From Mycolicibacterium sp. CBMA 226 (lineage in GTDB: Bacteria; Actinomycetota; Actinomycetes; Mycobacteriales; Mycobacteriaceae), in assembly GCF_009729075.1 (NCBI RefSeq), contig NZ_VTGY01000005.1, forward strand, positions 21,310 to 85,309: a DNA stretch of 64,000 bases. The letters run 5' to 3'. The notes beneath the pieces were generated by a model. That model was given only the letters and a program-made list of their open reading frames with translations, did not search any database and was not told the origin of the DNA. Positions 19,666-27,325 of the stretch are shown here, in pieces. Made by a program: the position numbers and the translations under genes. Position 1 is the first letter of the stretch. Each line of letters opens with the position of its first letter.

Positions 19666-20865
19666 ATGACCGTTACGACGTTGGCAGCAGGGTCCGTCGC
19701 CGACCGGCGGGCGCTGTTGCAGTCGGTCGTCGAAACTCTCGGCGAGCAAGACGCCCAATACGAGCTGTCCCGCACGTTGCACCACGACTCGATCCGCGCG
19801 ATCTCTGCCACCGGTGTCCTCGCCCTGCGGATCCCCCGGGAGTACGGCGGCCCAGGCGGTTCCATCGTCGATGTCATCGAGACCGTGATCGACATCGCAC
19901 AGGCCAGCTCCAACGTGGCCCAGGCACTCCGCGCCCATTTCGGATTCGTGGAACGACTCCTGGGCAACCGGGGCGACGACGCTCTGCGGGCCCACTGGTT
20001 TCCCGAAGTCCTCAGGGGGAAGATTGTCGGCAACGCGATCACCGAATCCGTCGGTGCATCCCCGGGAGCCATCGGCACCACGTTGCGTTCCACGGGCGGC
20101 GGCCGATATCGATTGGACGGCAAGAAGTTCTACTCGACCGGGACCCTGTATGCCGATCTGATCGCCGTCTCGGCCGAGCGGGAGGATGGCCGTGAAGTGC
20201 ACGTGATCATCCCGGCCGACCGGCAAGGTGTGACGTTGTTCGACGATTGGGATGGATTCGGACAGCGGTTGACCGCGAGCGGTGCAACGACTTTCGAGGC
20301 AGTGCCGGTCCACGAGGACGAGGTGTCGCTGGTCCCTGCGGACCACCGGCTCGCACACAGCCAGACGTTCCTGCAGCTCTATCTCACCGCCGTCGCTGTG
20401 GGAATTGCCAAGGGCGCCTTGCGGGACGCCATCTGGTTCGTCCAGAACAAGGCGCGTCCTGCCGCCCACGCGTTGACTCCCTCGGCCGCCCAGGATCCGT
20501 TCATCTTGCAGGCGGTAGGGGAGATCGCTGCCTGGACTTCGACCGCCACCGCTGTCACCCTCAGTGCCGCAGGGGCAGTGGATCACGTGGTCGACTCTGG
20601 CCAGATCGACGATCAGCAGGCCATCGGTGCCGCCGCGATCGAGGTGGCGAAGGCCCAACTCGTTGCCGAACGACTCACCCTCGATGCCGCGCAGCGGTTG
20701 TTCGATACCGGTGGCGCGTCGGCAACGGCGCGGACGCTGAATCTCGACCGGCATTGGCGTAACGCGCGAACCGTCGCCAGTCACAACCCGTTGGCGTACA
20801 AAGCCTGGGCAACAGGGGATTTCCTGGTCAATGGCGCCCTTCCGCCCAACTCCGGATACTTTTAG
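19666..20865 (+). CDS. DszC/SfnB-like flavin monooxygenase (acyl-CoA dehydrogenase fold)
   Basis: A 399-residue protein with the acyl-CoA dehydrogenase fold (LRIPREYGGPGGSIVDV, GNAITE, RYRLDGKKFYSTG). The C-terminal block ARTLNLDRHWRNARTVASHN is typical of the DszC/SfnB group of FMNH2-dependent monooxygenases acting on sulfur or nitrogen compounds, and the dehydrogenase catalytic Glu is not in its usual setting. It starts 17 bases after the LLM gene. Together they make a two-monooxygenase module. The substrate is not deducible. Confidence 0.85.
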   Translation: MTVTTLAAGSVADRRALLQSVVETLGEQDAQYELSRTLHHDSIRAISATGVLALRIPREYGGPGGSIVDVIETVIDIAQASSNVAQALRAHFGFVERLLGNRGDDALRAHWFPEVLRGKIVGNAITESVGASPGAIGTTLRSTGGGRYRLDGKKFYSTGTLYADLIAVSAEREDGREVHVIIPADRQGVTLFDDWDGFGQRLTASGATTFEAVPVHEDEVSLVPADHRLAHSQTFLQLYLTAVAVGIAKGALRDAIWFVQNKARPAAHALTPSAAQDPFILQAVGEIAAWTSTATAVTLSAAGAVDHVVDSGQIDDQQAIGAAAIEVAKAQLVAERLTLDAAQRLFDTGGASATARTLNLDRHWRNARTVASHNPLAYKAWATGDFLVNGALPPNSGYF

Positions 20866-20892
20866 GCCTGTGCTGAGAAGAGGGGCCCGATA

Positions 20893-21609
20893 GTGGCCGC
20901 ACCTGCTGTCGTCGTGCCGAAGCGATTCTCGGTCGGCGACGATCCACGAGTCATCGCGGCGAATGAACTCTTCGACCGGATTGTCGAACTGGTGGCCGAG
21001 GCCGGGCTGACGCCGCTGGTGGTCGACGACCCGTTCGTGGCGCTGTCCGGCACCAGCGGACTCGTGCTGCCCGGCGGCGGAGACATCAATCCGCAGCGCT
21101 ATGGGCAGGTCGCCACCGCCGCGGTGTACGACGTCAACGATGCGCAGGACGAACTCGACTTCATCTTGGCGGCGCGGGCACAGGACGCCGGGTTGCCGGT
21201 GCTCGGCATCTGTCGCGGCGCACAGGTACTCAACGCACTGCGGGGCGGCGATCTCCACATCGACCTGGTGCCGAGCGACGTCCCGCACCGGAGCACGACT
21301 GCCGACGAGTTGTTCGGATGGCATCCGGTTGCTCTGGCGGCGGGCAGCCGCGTGCATGCCGCACACCACGCCGAGCGGATCGTCGTCGCGTCGGCCCACC
21401 ACCAGGGCATCGCGTCACTGGGCACGGGACTGGTGGTGACCGGTCAAGCGGCTGATGGTCTTATCGAGTGTTTCGAGGCCGTCGACGGTTGGGTCCTTGC
21501 GGTGCAATGGCATCCGGAGGCACCGGGCACGACGGAGGCGGTGCAGCGTGCGCCGTTCGACGCGCTGGCTCAAGCCATCGGAATCGATGATCGCCTAGCT
21601 CGGCGCTGA
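20893..21609 (+). CDS. Class-I glutamine amidotransferase-like gamma-glutamyl hydrolase (peptidase C26)
   Basis: A 238-residue PuuD-type hydrolase. The nucleophile elbow is GICRGAQ (Cys107) and the His-Glu pair is QWHPE (His207, Glu209); LVLPGGGDINPQRYG forms the oxyanion loop. It would remove the gamma-glutamyl group that the GS-like ligase added, releasing the oxidised amine product. The GTG at 20893 follows GAGGGG. It is the last gene of the operon; a 22-base perfect palindrome lies about 75 bases downstream. Confidence 0.88.
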   Translation: MAAPAVVVPKRFSVGDDPRVIAANELFDRIVELVAEAGLTPLVVDDPFVALSGTSGLVLPGGGDINPQRYGQVATAAVYDVNDAQDELDFILAARAQDAGLPVLGICRGAQVLNALRGGDLHIDLVPSDVPHRSTTADELFGWHPVALAAGSRVHAAHHAERIVVASAHHQGIASLGTGLVVTGQAADGLIECFEAVDGWVLAVQWHPEAPGTTEAVQRAPFDALAQAIGIDDRLARR

Positions 21610-21685
21610 GAATTGCGTCGCCGCCTCGATTCCGAGCAGGCGCTCGAGGCCGTCGCTACCTGTGGTCGTAGCAGATACGCCCGCG

Positions 21686-21707
21686 TAGTTCGGTGGCCAC
21701 CGAACTA
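21686..21707. promoter_or_regulatory. 22-bp perfect palindrome
   Basis: Half-site TAGTTCGGTGG followed immediately by its exact complement, with no spacer. It lies 76 bases after the hydrolase stop and over the first codons of the truncated PEP mutase-like remnant. There is no T-run, so it is either an operator for a dimeric regulator or a GC-rich hairpin terminator of the mycobacterial kind. Confidence 0.55.
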
Positions 21708-22142
21708 TCGAGCGGTCACGATGTACCCATGGACACGTGCGCGCTGATCACGGCATTCAAGAGCGCGGCGCCGGACGTGTTCGTCAATGCCCGCGTCGAC
21801 ACGTATTGGCTGCACCTGCCCACGGACGACACCACCTTGCGCGCATTGGCGTACGTCGACGCCGGAGCGGATGGCGTGTTCGTGCCCGGCCTTCGCGATG
21901 AGCACGTGATCGAGCAGCTCGTCGCCACGCTCGGCGAAACTCCGCTCAACCTGCTCGCACAACTCCCGCTCCACCGGCTCGGCGAACTCGGCGTCCGCCG
22001 CGTGAGCACCGGGTCGCTGCCGTTCCGTGTCGCCATCACGCAGGCCACGTCCGCGGTGACGGCATACGCGACGGGTGCACCGACGCCCGCTGCCATGTCC
22101 TACGACGAAGCGCAGGCGCTTACCCAGGTAGCGATCGACTGA
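21693..22142 (+). pseudogene. C-terminal remnant of an isocitrate lyase/PEP mutase-family protein
   Basis: The readable 149 residues match only the C-terminal half of the isocitrate lyase/phosphoenolpyruvate mutase family (VFVNARVDTYWL, YVDAGADGVFVPGL, ELGVRRVSTGSLPFRVA). Full-length relatives are about 250 residues, and the N-terminal half with the metal-binding Asp/Glu cluster is missing. The frame opens at a GTG inside a palindrome with no ribosome site. It is probably an inactive remnant. Homology is clear from about 21729 onward. Confidence 0.7.
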
Positions 22143-22625
22143 TCAGCTGGCCGCGTTCGGCAGCAGCGGTGGGCAGTTCCCGTGGGCATCGGCCGCCAGC
22201 TCGAAATGCCAGAGTTCGTTGGCGTAGATCTGACACAGGCCGAACCGCGCACCGTTGGCGATCAGCCAGGTGTCGGCGCTCTTGCCACCGATATCGACGG
22301 CCTGGCCGCTGACGTGCTTGGACTGCTGCGGTGTCTGAACATATTGCCGTGCAGCGTTGTAACTGCCATAGGTCTGGATCGCGTCATCGAGCAGTTGCTG
22401 CTGGAACTCGGGACTGCGCCAGCCGGAGGTGATCGTCATGGTGATCCCGTCGGCGCTCGCCGCGGTGGCCGCCTGCTGGACGGCCGCCAGTAAGGCTGGA
22501 TCAAGCCGGCCGACGGTGGGATCGGATACGTCGAATGGGCTGGCCGCATCGGCGGACGCGATCGGTCTCGGTCCGAGCAACGTGAGCGCACCTGCCAAGG
22601 CCGAAACGGTACCGAGGAGTCGCAT
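22143..22625 (-). CDS. Secreted M15-family (VanY-like) D-Ala-D-Ala carboxypeptidase
   Basis: A 160-residue exported zinc peptidase. A signal peptide (VSALAGALTLLGPRPIASADA) precedes the M15 fold: ITSGWRSPEFQQQLLDDAI, SKHVSGQAVDIG (zinc His and Asp), GARFGLCQIYANE and LWHFEL (third ligand). It is expected to trim peptidoglycan stem peptides. It lies in the same direction as, and 25 bases downstream of, the polyamine genes, but a functional link is not evident. Confidence 0.88.
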   Translation of the reverse strand: MRLLGTVSALAGALTLLGPRPIASADAASPFDVSDPTVGRLDPALLAAVQQAATAASADGITMTITSGWRSPEFQQQLLDDAIQTYGSYNAARQYVQTPQQSKHVSGQAVDIGGKSADTWLIANGARFGLCQIYANELWHFELAADAHGNCPPLLPNAAS

Positions 22626-22650
22626 GGGAACCGACCCTACTCGGCGTCGG

Positions 22651-23853
22651 CTATCGCGTGTTCTCCCGCAACGACATCGGCGGCGTCGTCGCCGCTGACA
22701 GCGCGGCGGCGTCGATCGTCTGGCATCGGTAGGGCAGCGTCTCCAGCCGGGCCGTCATCGCGGCGAGCGGATCCTCGAGCACGCCCGTGGTGCCGGACAG
22801 GAACGCCCACTCGTGCTCGTCGCTGCCGAAATAGACGACGGTGCCGAAGGTTTCGCCGAAGCGCTCCCAAGATCGGATCAGCGTCTCGTTGCGCCAGAGC
22901 GTGGGGCAGCCCGCCTGACCGACGACGATGTCGCCGATATCACCGCACAACTTCATGAAGTCCGCGCCGTAGAGGCGGTTGTGCTGGGCGGGTTCGGGTC
23001 GCTCGTCTGGCAGATCGATGACGACGACGTCGTACCGGGGACCGGTGTGGTTGGCGACGAACTCGTATCCGTCGGTGTAGTGCACCTGGACGAGGCCGAG
23101 TCCGGCTTCGGCCCTTGCCAATTCATCCGGCGTGTAGCCGTAGGGCAGGTGTTCGGCGCAGAGCCGGACGGCCTCGCGGTCGATGTCGACGTGGTCGACG
23201 TGGGTGGCCCCGGCGGCGACGGCCAGCTGGCTGGCCACTCCCTCGCCGGAGCCGATGATCAGTACCCGATTGATCGTCTCGGTCAGCAGCATCGCCGGAA
23301 CCAGCAGGGCCTCGTGGTAGACCAGCTGACTGAATTCGGTGCTCTGCCGGTCCGAGTCGCTGAACAGCGAGATGCCTTGCTCCGTGCGGCCTATCACCAG
23401 ATGTTGAAATTCGGTGTGGACGTCGCACAGCACGTCGGTTAGCTCCCAGGTGCGGGTGATACCGGGCGCCATCGGCTCGACGATCTGCTTGCCCGCTCCG
23501 CGAAAAACGGTGTGCACGTGGGCGTCTGCCGCACCCACGGCATGCCGCAGCAGCTGGACGGCCCGCTCGGCGTCGGCCGACTCCCCGCAGGTGAACACGT
23601 CGACGAACATCGCGCCGCGCTCGGGGTAGCTGTGGATCGATGCGTGCGACTCGGCCAGCAACGCCAGCACCGTCACGCCGTGCGGTTCGAAGCGCTTGTC
23701 CACCATGTCGCACACCGTGGCTCCGGCGCGCTCGACGGCGTTGCGCAGCAGGTGGCGCAACCGCACCCGATCGTTGGCCAGGTCGCGATCGACACCGGTG
23801 AATTCGGCCAGTACGTGACAGCCCGCGAAGCTGCTACCCGGTTGTGACTGCAT
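22651..23853 (-). CDS. Fused S-adenosylmethionine decarboxylase-spermidine synthase
   Basis: A 400-residue two-domain protein. Residues about 1-120 are a prokaryotic AdoMet decarboxylase: AESHASIHSYPE holds the self-cleavage site Glu68-Ser69 (Ser69 becomes the pyruvoyl cofactor), with His74 and Cys88 in the expected places. Residues about 165-380 are an aminopropyltransferase fold: QLVYHEALL, VLIIGSGEGVASQL, HVDIDREAV, VVVIDLPDE. Self-cleavage would leave the small beta chain and an alpha chain still joined to the synthase. It would make decarboxylated AdoMet and pass the aminopropyl group to putrescine. It overlaps the decarboxylase gene before it by 20 bases. Confidence 0.88.
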   Translation of the reverse strand: MQSQPGSSFAGCHVLAEFTGVDRDLANDRVRLRHLLRNAVERAGATVCDMVDKRFEPHGVTVLALLAESHASIHSYPERGAMFVDVFTCGESADAERAVQLLRHAVGAADAHVHTVFRGAGKQIVEPMAPGITRTWELTDVLCDVHTEFQHLVIGRTEQGISLFSDSDRQSTEFSQLVYHEALLVPAMLLTETINRVLIIGSGEGVASQLAVAAGATHVDHVDIDREAVRLCAEHLPYGYTPDELARAEAGLGLVQVHYTDGYEFVANHTGPRYDVVVIDLPDERPEPAQHNRLYGADFMKLCGDIGDIVVGQAGCPTLWRNETLIRSWERFGETFGTVVYFGSDEHEWAFLSGTTGVLEDPLAAMTARLETLPYRCQTIDAAALSAATTPPMSLRENTR

Positions 23854-25018
23854 CAGTGACCTCCACGAACTCCGTCGTCAAGCACGCAAATCCATTGAAC
23901 GACGATGAATAGCTCGTCGTATATGCGCCGGCCGCATCGATCTCGACTGGATCGCCCGGGCGCAGCGTCACCGGCAGCGGATACCGCCGATAGAGCACGT
24001 CGTCGCCGTCGCATGTCGGGCCCGCGACCACGGCGTCGTCGACGGGATCGCCGTCGCGGCTGGTGCGTAGCCGATAGCGGATGTATTCGTTCTCGGTTTC
24101 CGCCAGCCCGCCATAGCGCCCGATGTCCAGGTACACCCAGCGGCGGCCGTCGGTGCCCATCCGCACTGACACCACCTCGCAGGTGAGCGTGCCGGCCGAG
24201 CCGACGACCGCGCGTCCGGGTTCGATGACGATGTGGGGGAGCGCGGCGAAGTGTTGCCCGAGTGCGTCGGTGATGGCGTCGCCGATGACGCCGACGTCGG
24301 GCACGCGCGCATCGTACGAGATCGGGATGCCGCCGCCCAGGTTCAGAGTCGTCAGGCCGGGCACGGCGTCGAAAGTGTCACGTGCGCAACGGATGCCGAT
24401 CTCCCATGCGGCCGGGTTGAGCTGCTGCGACCCCACGTGGAAGGCCAGGCCGTCCGCTCGCAGCCCCAGCCGGCCGGCCTGCGTCAGCAGCGCTACCGCC
24501 TCGTCCGGTGCGCAACCGAACTTGTGCCCGAACGGCGTTACCGACGACGGGAACGCCGGTGCTATGCGGCACTCGACGCTCGCGTCCGGAGCGTTTGCGG
24601 CGATCGCCGCAACGCCGGCCGCGGTATCGAAGGTGAACCGCCGGACGCCCCGCGCAAACGCGTATGCGATATCGGCAGGCTTCTTGAGCGGGTTCCCGAA
24701 GGTCATCATCGCGCCGTCGATGCCGGCCGCCGCACACAGGTCAATCTCACCGACAGACGCGACGTCAAACGTGCAATCGAGGCCGGCGAGGAGCCGCAGG
24801 ACGGGCTCGCCCGGGTTGGCTTTCACCGCGTACCGAATCTCGGCCGAGGGCAGCGCGCCGCGCAACTCAGCAACGTTCCTGCGGACCGTCGCGAGGTCGA
24901 TGGTCAGGTAGGGCCTACCGGGCACAGGCGGCAGAGTACTGAACGAAACCGTCCGCCGCGCGCTGATCGGCGAGTGAAAAATCAGCCGACGAGGTTGATG
25001 ACGAGATTGATCGTGCAC
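23834..25018 (-). CDS. Fold-type III PLP decarboxylase (ornithine/diaminopimelate decarboxylase family)
   Basis: An ornithine-decarboxylase-like enzyme of up to 394 residues. The PLP lysine is in IRYAVKANPGEPVL; further motifs are FDVASVGEI, AFHVGSQQ, LNLGGGIPISY, VIEPGRAVV, the catalytic Cys in AGPTCDGDDV and GAYTTSYSSSFNGF. The last two favour ornithine over diaminopimelate. It would supply putrescine to the fused enzyme encoded downstream with a 20-base overlap. The start is uncertain: the ATG at 25018 lies inside the upstream DUF1345 gene and has no good ribosome site; a GTG at 24925 is possible. Confidence 0.87.
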   Translation of the reverse strand: MHDQSRHQPRRLIFHSPISARRTVSFSTLPPVPGRPYLTIDLATVRRNVAELRGALPSAEIRYAVKANPGEPVLRLLAGLDCTFDVASVGEIDLCAAAGIDGAMMTFGNPLKKPADIAYAFARGVRRFTFDTAAGVAAIAANAPDASVECRIAPAFPSSVTPFGHKFGCAPDEAVALLTQAGRLGLRADGLAFHVGSQQLNPAAWEIGIRCARDTFDAVPGLTTLNLGGGIPISYDARVPDVGVIGDAITDALGQHFAALPHIVIEPGRAVVGSAGTLTCEVVSVRMGTDGRRWVYLDIGRYGGLAETENEYIRYRLRTSRDGDPVDDAVVAGPTCDGDDVLYRRYPLPVTLRPGDPVEIDAAGAYTTSYSSSFNGFACLTTEFVEVTDAVTTG

Positions 25019-25611
25019 GCGATGATCACCGTGCCGTAGATGTAGCTGAAGAGGCAGTGCCGGAGGACCTCGGCGCGCATCTGCGAGCTGGTGACATTGG
25101 TATCGGACACCTGATAGGTCATCCCTAGGTTGAACGAGAAGTAGTAGAAGTCGCTGTACTTCGGATCGATACCGGGGCTGTTGAAGTCGATGCCACCCAG
25201 GTCATCGTCGTAGTAGATGCGCGCGTACCGCGCCGTGTACATCGTGTGGAGCAGCGCCCACGTCGACAGGATCGCGGCCAGCGACATGCCCGCGTACGAC
25301 GCTTTGTCCGCATCGTTGGCGGACAAGAGGAGGATTCCGATGGAGGTCAGGCTGGCGATCAAGATGAGGAACAGGACCAGATCGCCGATCTCGTCGTCGA
25401 CGTCGGCTTCACCCGCGTGTTCCTTCGTCCGCTCGGGGTCCATGCGCCACAGCACCGCGAGCGCCCAAAGGACGTAACTCGTGGCGGTGACGATGACGAC
25501 CGCAAGCAGACCGACCGGCCAACGCTGCGAAAGAATCCCGGTGGCGAGGCCGACGCCGACGCCCGCGGTCAAGCTGATCCAGAATCTGTTCGCGCCCGAG
25601 AGTGATGTCAC
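24982..25611 (-). CDS. DUF1345 membrane protein
   Basis: About 209 residues with five hydrophobic segments (including ISLTAGVGVGLATGIL, GDLVLFLILIASLTSIGILLL and a final TVIIACTINLVINLVG) and the family block DFYYFSFNLGMTYQVSDTNV. DUF1345 proteins are widespread and uncharacterised. The GTG at 25611 has AGGAG about 10 bases upstream; an ATG at 25620 is almost on top of that site. Its end overlaps the start of the decarboxylase gene, so it may be the first gene of the polyamine unit. Confidence 0.82.
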   Translation of the reverse strand: MTSLSGANRFWISLTAGVGVGLATGILSQRWPVGLLAVVIVTATSYVLWALAVLWRMDPERTKEHAGEADVDDEIGDLVLFLILIASLTSIGILLLSANDADKASYAGMSLAAILSTWALLHTMYTARYARIYYDDDLGGIDFNSPGIDPKYSDFYYFSFNLGMTYQVSDTNVTSSQMRAEVLRHCLFSYIYGTVIIACTINLVINLVG

Positions 25612-25748
25612 CCCGAGCATTCTCCTGCGGTGACCCTGATTTCGGCGTACTTCTGCCGACGTCAGCTTCACGGTCGACGCCGAGGTTCGTCTGCCACTGC
25701 GACATCGTCGGCCCGGAGCTGTCACAAAGCGCGAGAATGTCAGCGCAT

Positions 25749-25766
25749 GTTGACAGCTTCAGATCG
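25749..25766. repeat. Copy A of an 18-bp element downstream of a leftward gene
   Basis: GTTGACAGCTTCAGATCG, 17 of 18 identical to 51154-51171. It forms the right part of a TGTCA-N8-TGACA inverted repeat (25738-25755). Both copies lie 30-50 bases beyond the stop of a leftward gene. The rest of the 204-base gap (25612-25815) shows no gene. Confidence 0.5.
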
Positions 25767-25815
25767 CAAGTGCCGCAGGGAGAGGCGACACGCCCGACTT
25801 GCGTGGGGCGCTGCC

Positions 25816-27315
25816 TCAGCTCCCGTACAGCCGCAGCGCCCGCGCCGCCTCGGTGGCAATATCACCGCTCAGCCGCGCGATGGGTGGCCCGCCGCGCTGA
25901 TGGATCACGTTCGCCAGCACCGCCACGTAGGTGTCCGACCCGGGGTCGATCCACAGCGAGACCCCGGTGAAGCCGGTATGGCCGAAGCTGCCGACGGGAA
26001 ACAACCTGCCGCGGGGGCGAGAGTGTTCGGTGTCGATGTCCCAGCCGAAACTCCGCAGCGACTGACCCGGGATGGCCGGATAGTTCGGGGCCAGTAGCGG
26101 ATCCGCTTTGTCGGGGTGGTTTTCGATGGCCCGCAGGCTCGCCGCATTCGCGGCGTCAACCTGCGAAGCCGTGTGTCCAGGTTGCTGCGGAGTCGCCATC
26201 AGCTCCGCGGTCACCTGCTGCAGAGGGAATGGGCTCGGGCGGCCGGCCAGCCGGTCGAGCAGCGCCTGCGCGTAGCGGCCGATGTCGGCGACCGTCGAGA
26301 ACACCCCGGCGCTACCACCCGTCCCGCCCATCCGCCGGGCCGTCGGGTCGTGCACGGTGCCGCGGATCAAGTGGTCGAAGTCGGGATTGATACCGGGGGT
26401 GTCGTCGTCGTGCGCGGTCGGTGCGACACGCGCCAGCAGGTCGGTGCTCCAGGTACCCGGTGGGCAGGGCCCTGACGGAACGCCCTCGAAAACGATTGCC
26501 GTGCCGCGAATCTGGTGCGGACCGCAGGCTTTGGTGGCGGGAAGGTACCGGGTGTCGGTGAGCTCCAACGGCGCAAAGACGTTGTCCTGCACGTAGTTGT
26601 CCAGCGACTCGCCGGTGATCTTCTCGACCAGCGCGCCGAGGATGATGAAATTGAGATCGGAATAGTGGAAGCCGTCGCCGGGAGGAAACTCCAACGGCGC
26701 TGCGAGCGCACGACGAATGCCCTCCGCCTTGTCGGCACTCGTCAGACCCCACGGGCCTTGGTGGCTGAGGTCGCCGCCGGTACCGGACGTATGCGTCAGC
26801 ATCATGCGCACAGTCACCTGGGCGCGCCGTGGGTCGTTGGTGGGATTGAATTCCGGAAAGTAGGTCTGGATCGGCTCGTCGACCTGCACCAGGCCTTTCT
26901 CGTACAGCTGCAGGAAAGCCACCGTCGTCGCGAGGCTCTTCGACAATGACGCGAGGTCGAAGATGGTGTCTTCGGTCATCGGCTCGGCCGGCGACGACGA
27001 CCCGTCGAGGCCGGGTTCGTCACCGAGCCTGCGCGCGCCGTATGCCTGACGGAAGACGACCTCTCCGGCGTGGCCGACCTGAATCACCGCGCCAGGCAAC
27101 CGATGTGCTGCGATCGCGTCATTCACCAGCCGGGATACCGCGGCGAACGGCCCAGCTGGAATGACGCTCGGGACCGGAGTGGCGGGCGCCGACGTCGTGA
27201 CCGGGGGCTGAGCAGTCGGCGAAGGGACCACCGGCGGCGGCGTCGGATGCCCGCACGCGGCGAGGGCAAGCGCAACCGCGGCTATCCGTGCGACGCGCGA
27301 CCCCGACACCTTCAC
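25816..27315 (-). CDS. Beta-lactamase-family serine hydrolase lipoprotein
   Basis: A 499-residue lipoprotein with lipobox LALAAC followed by a Pro/Thr-rich linker, so it is attached to the outer face of the membrane. The class C beta-lactamase/DD-peptidase fold shows the SxxK motif (SLSKS), the YxN motif (YSDLN) and a late HTG motif (GHTGFTG). Relatives in mycobacteria are esterases or peptidases (LipL/LipP type) more often than true beta-lactamases. A short gap (10 bases) separates it from the permease gene upstream. Confidence 0.88.
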   Translation of the reverse strand: MKVSGSRVARIAAVALALAACGHPTPPPVVPSPTAQPPVTTSAPATPVPSVIPAGPFAAVSRLVNDAIAAHRLPGAVIQVGHAGEVVFRQAYGARRLGDEPGLDGSSSPAEPMTEDTIFDLASLSKSLATTVAFLQLYEKGLVQVDEPIQTYFPEFNPTNDPRRAQVTVRMMLTHTSGTGGDLSHQGPWGLTSADKAEGIRRALAAPLEFPPGDGFHYSDLNFIILGALVEKITGESLDNYVQDNVFAPLELTDTRYLPATKACGPHQIRGTAIVFEGVPSGPCPPGTWSTDLLARVAPTAHDDDTPGINPDFDHLIRGTVHDPTARRMGGTGGSAGVFSTVADIGRYAQALLDRLAGRPSPFPLQQVTAELMATPQQPGHTASQVDAANAASLRAIENHPDKADPLLAPNYPAIPGQSLRSFGWDIDTEHSRPRGRLFPVGSFGHTGFTGVSLWIDPGSDTYVAVLANVIHQRGGPPIARLSGDIATEAARALRLYGS

Positions 27316-27325
27316 CGCTTCGACG

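Noticed and set aside
19519..21402. 627-codon minus-strand frame opposite the monooxygenase and hydrolase genes
   Set aside because: No domain, and the plus-strand genes have clear catalytic motifs.
21597..21680. Possible minus-strand C-terminal remnant ending at the hydrolase 3' end
   Set aside because: About 30 open codons without a recognisable family; too short to call.
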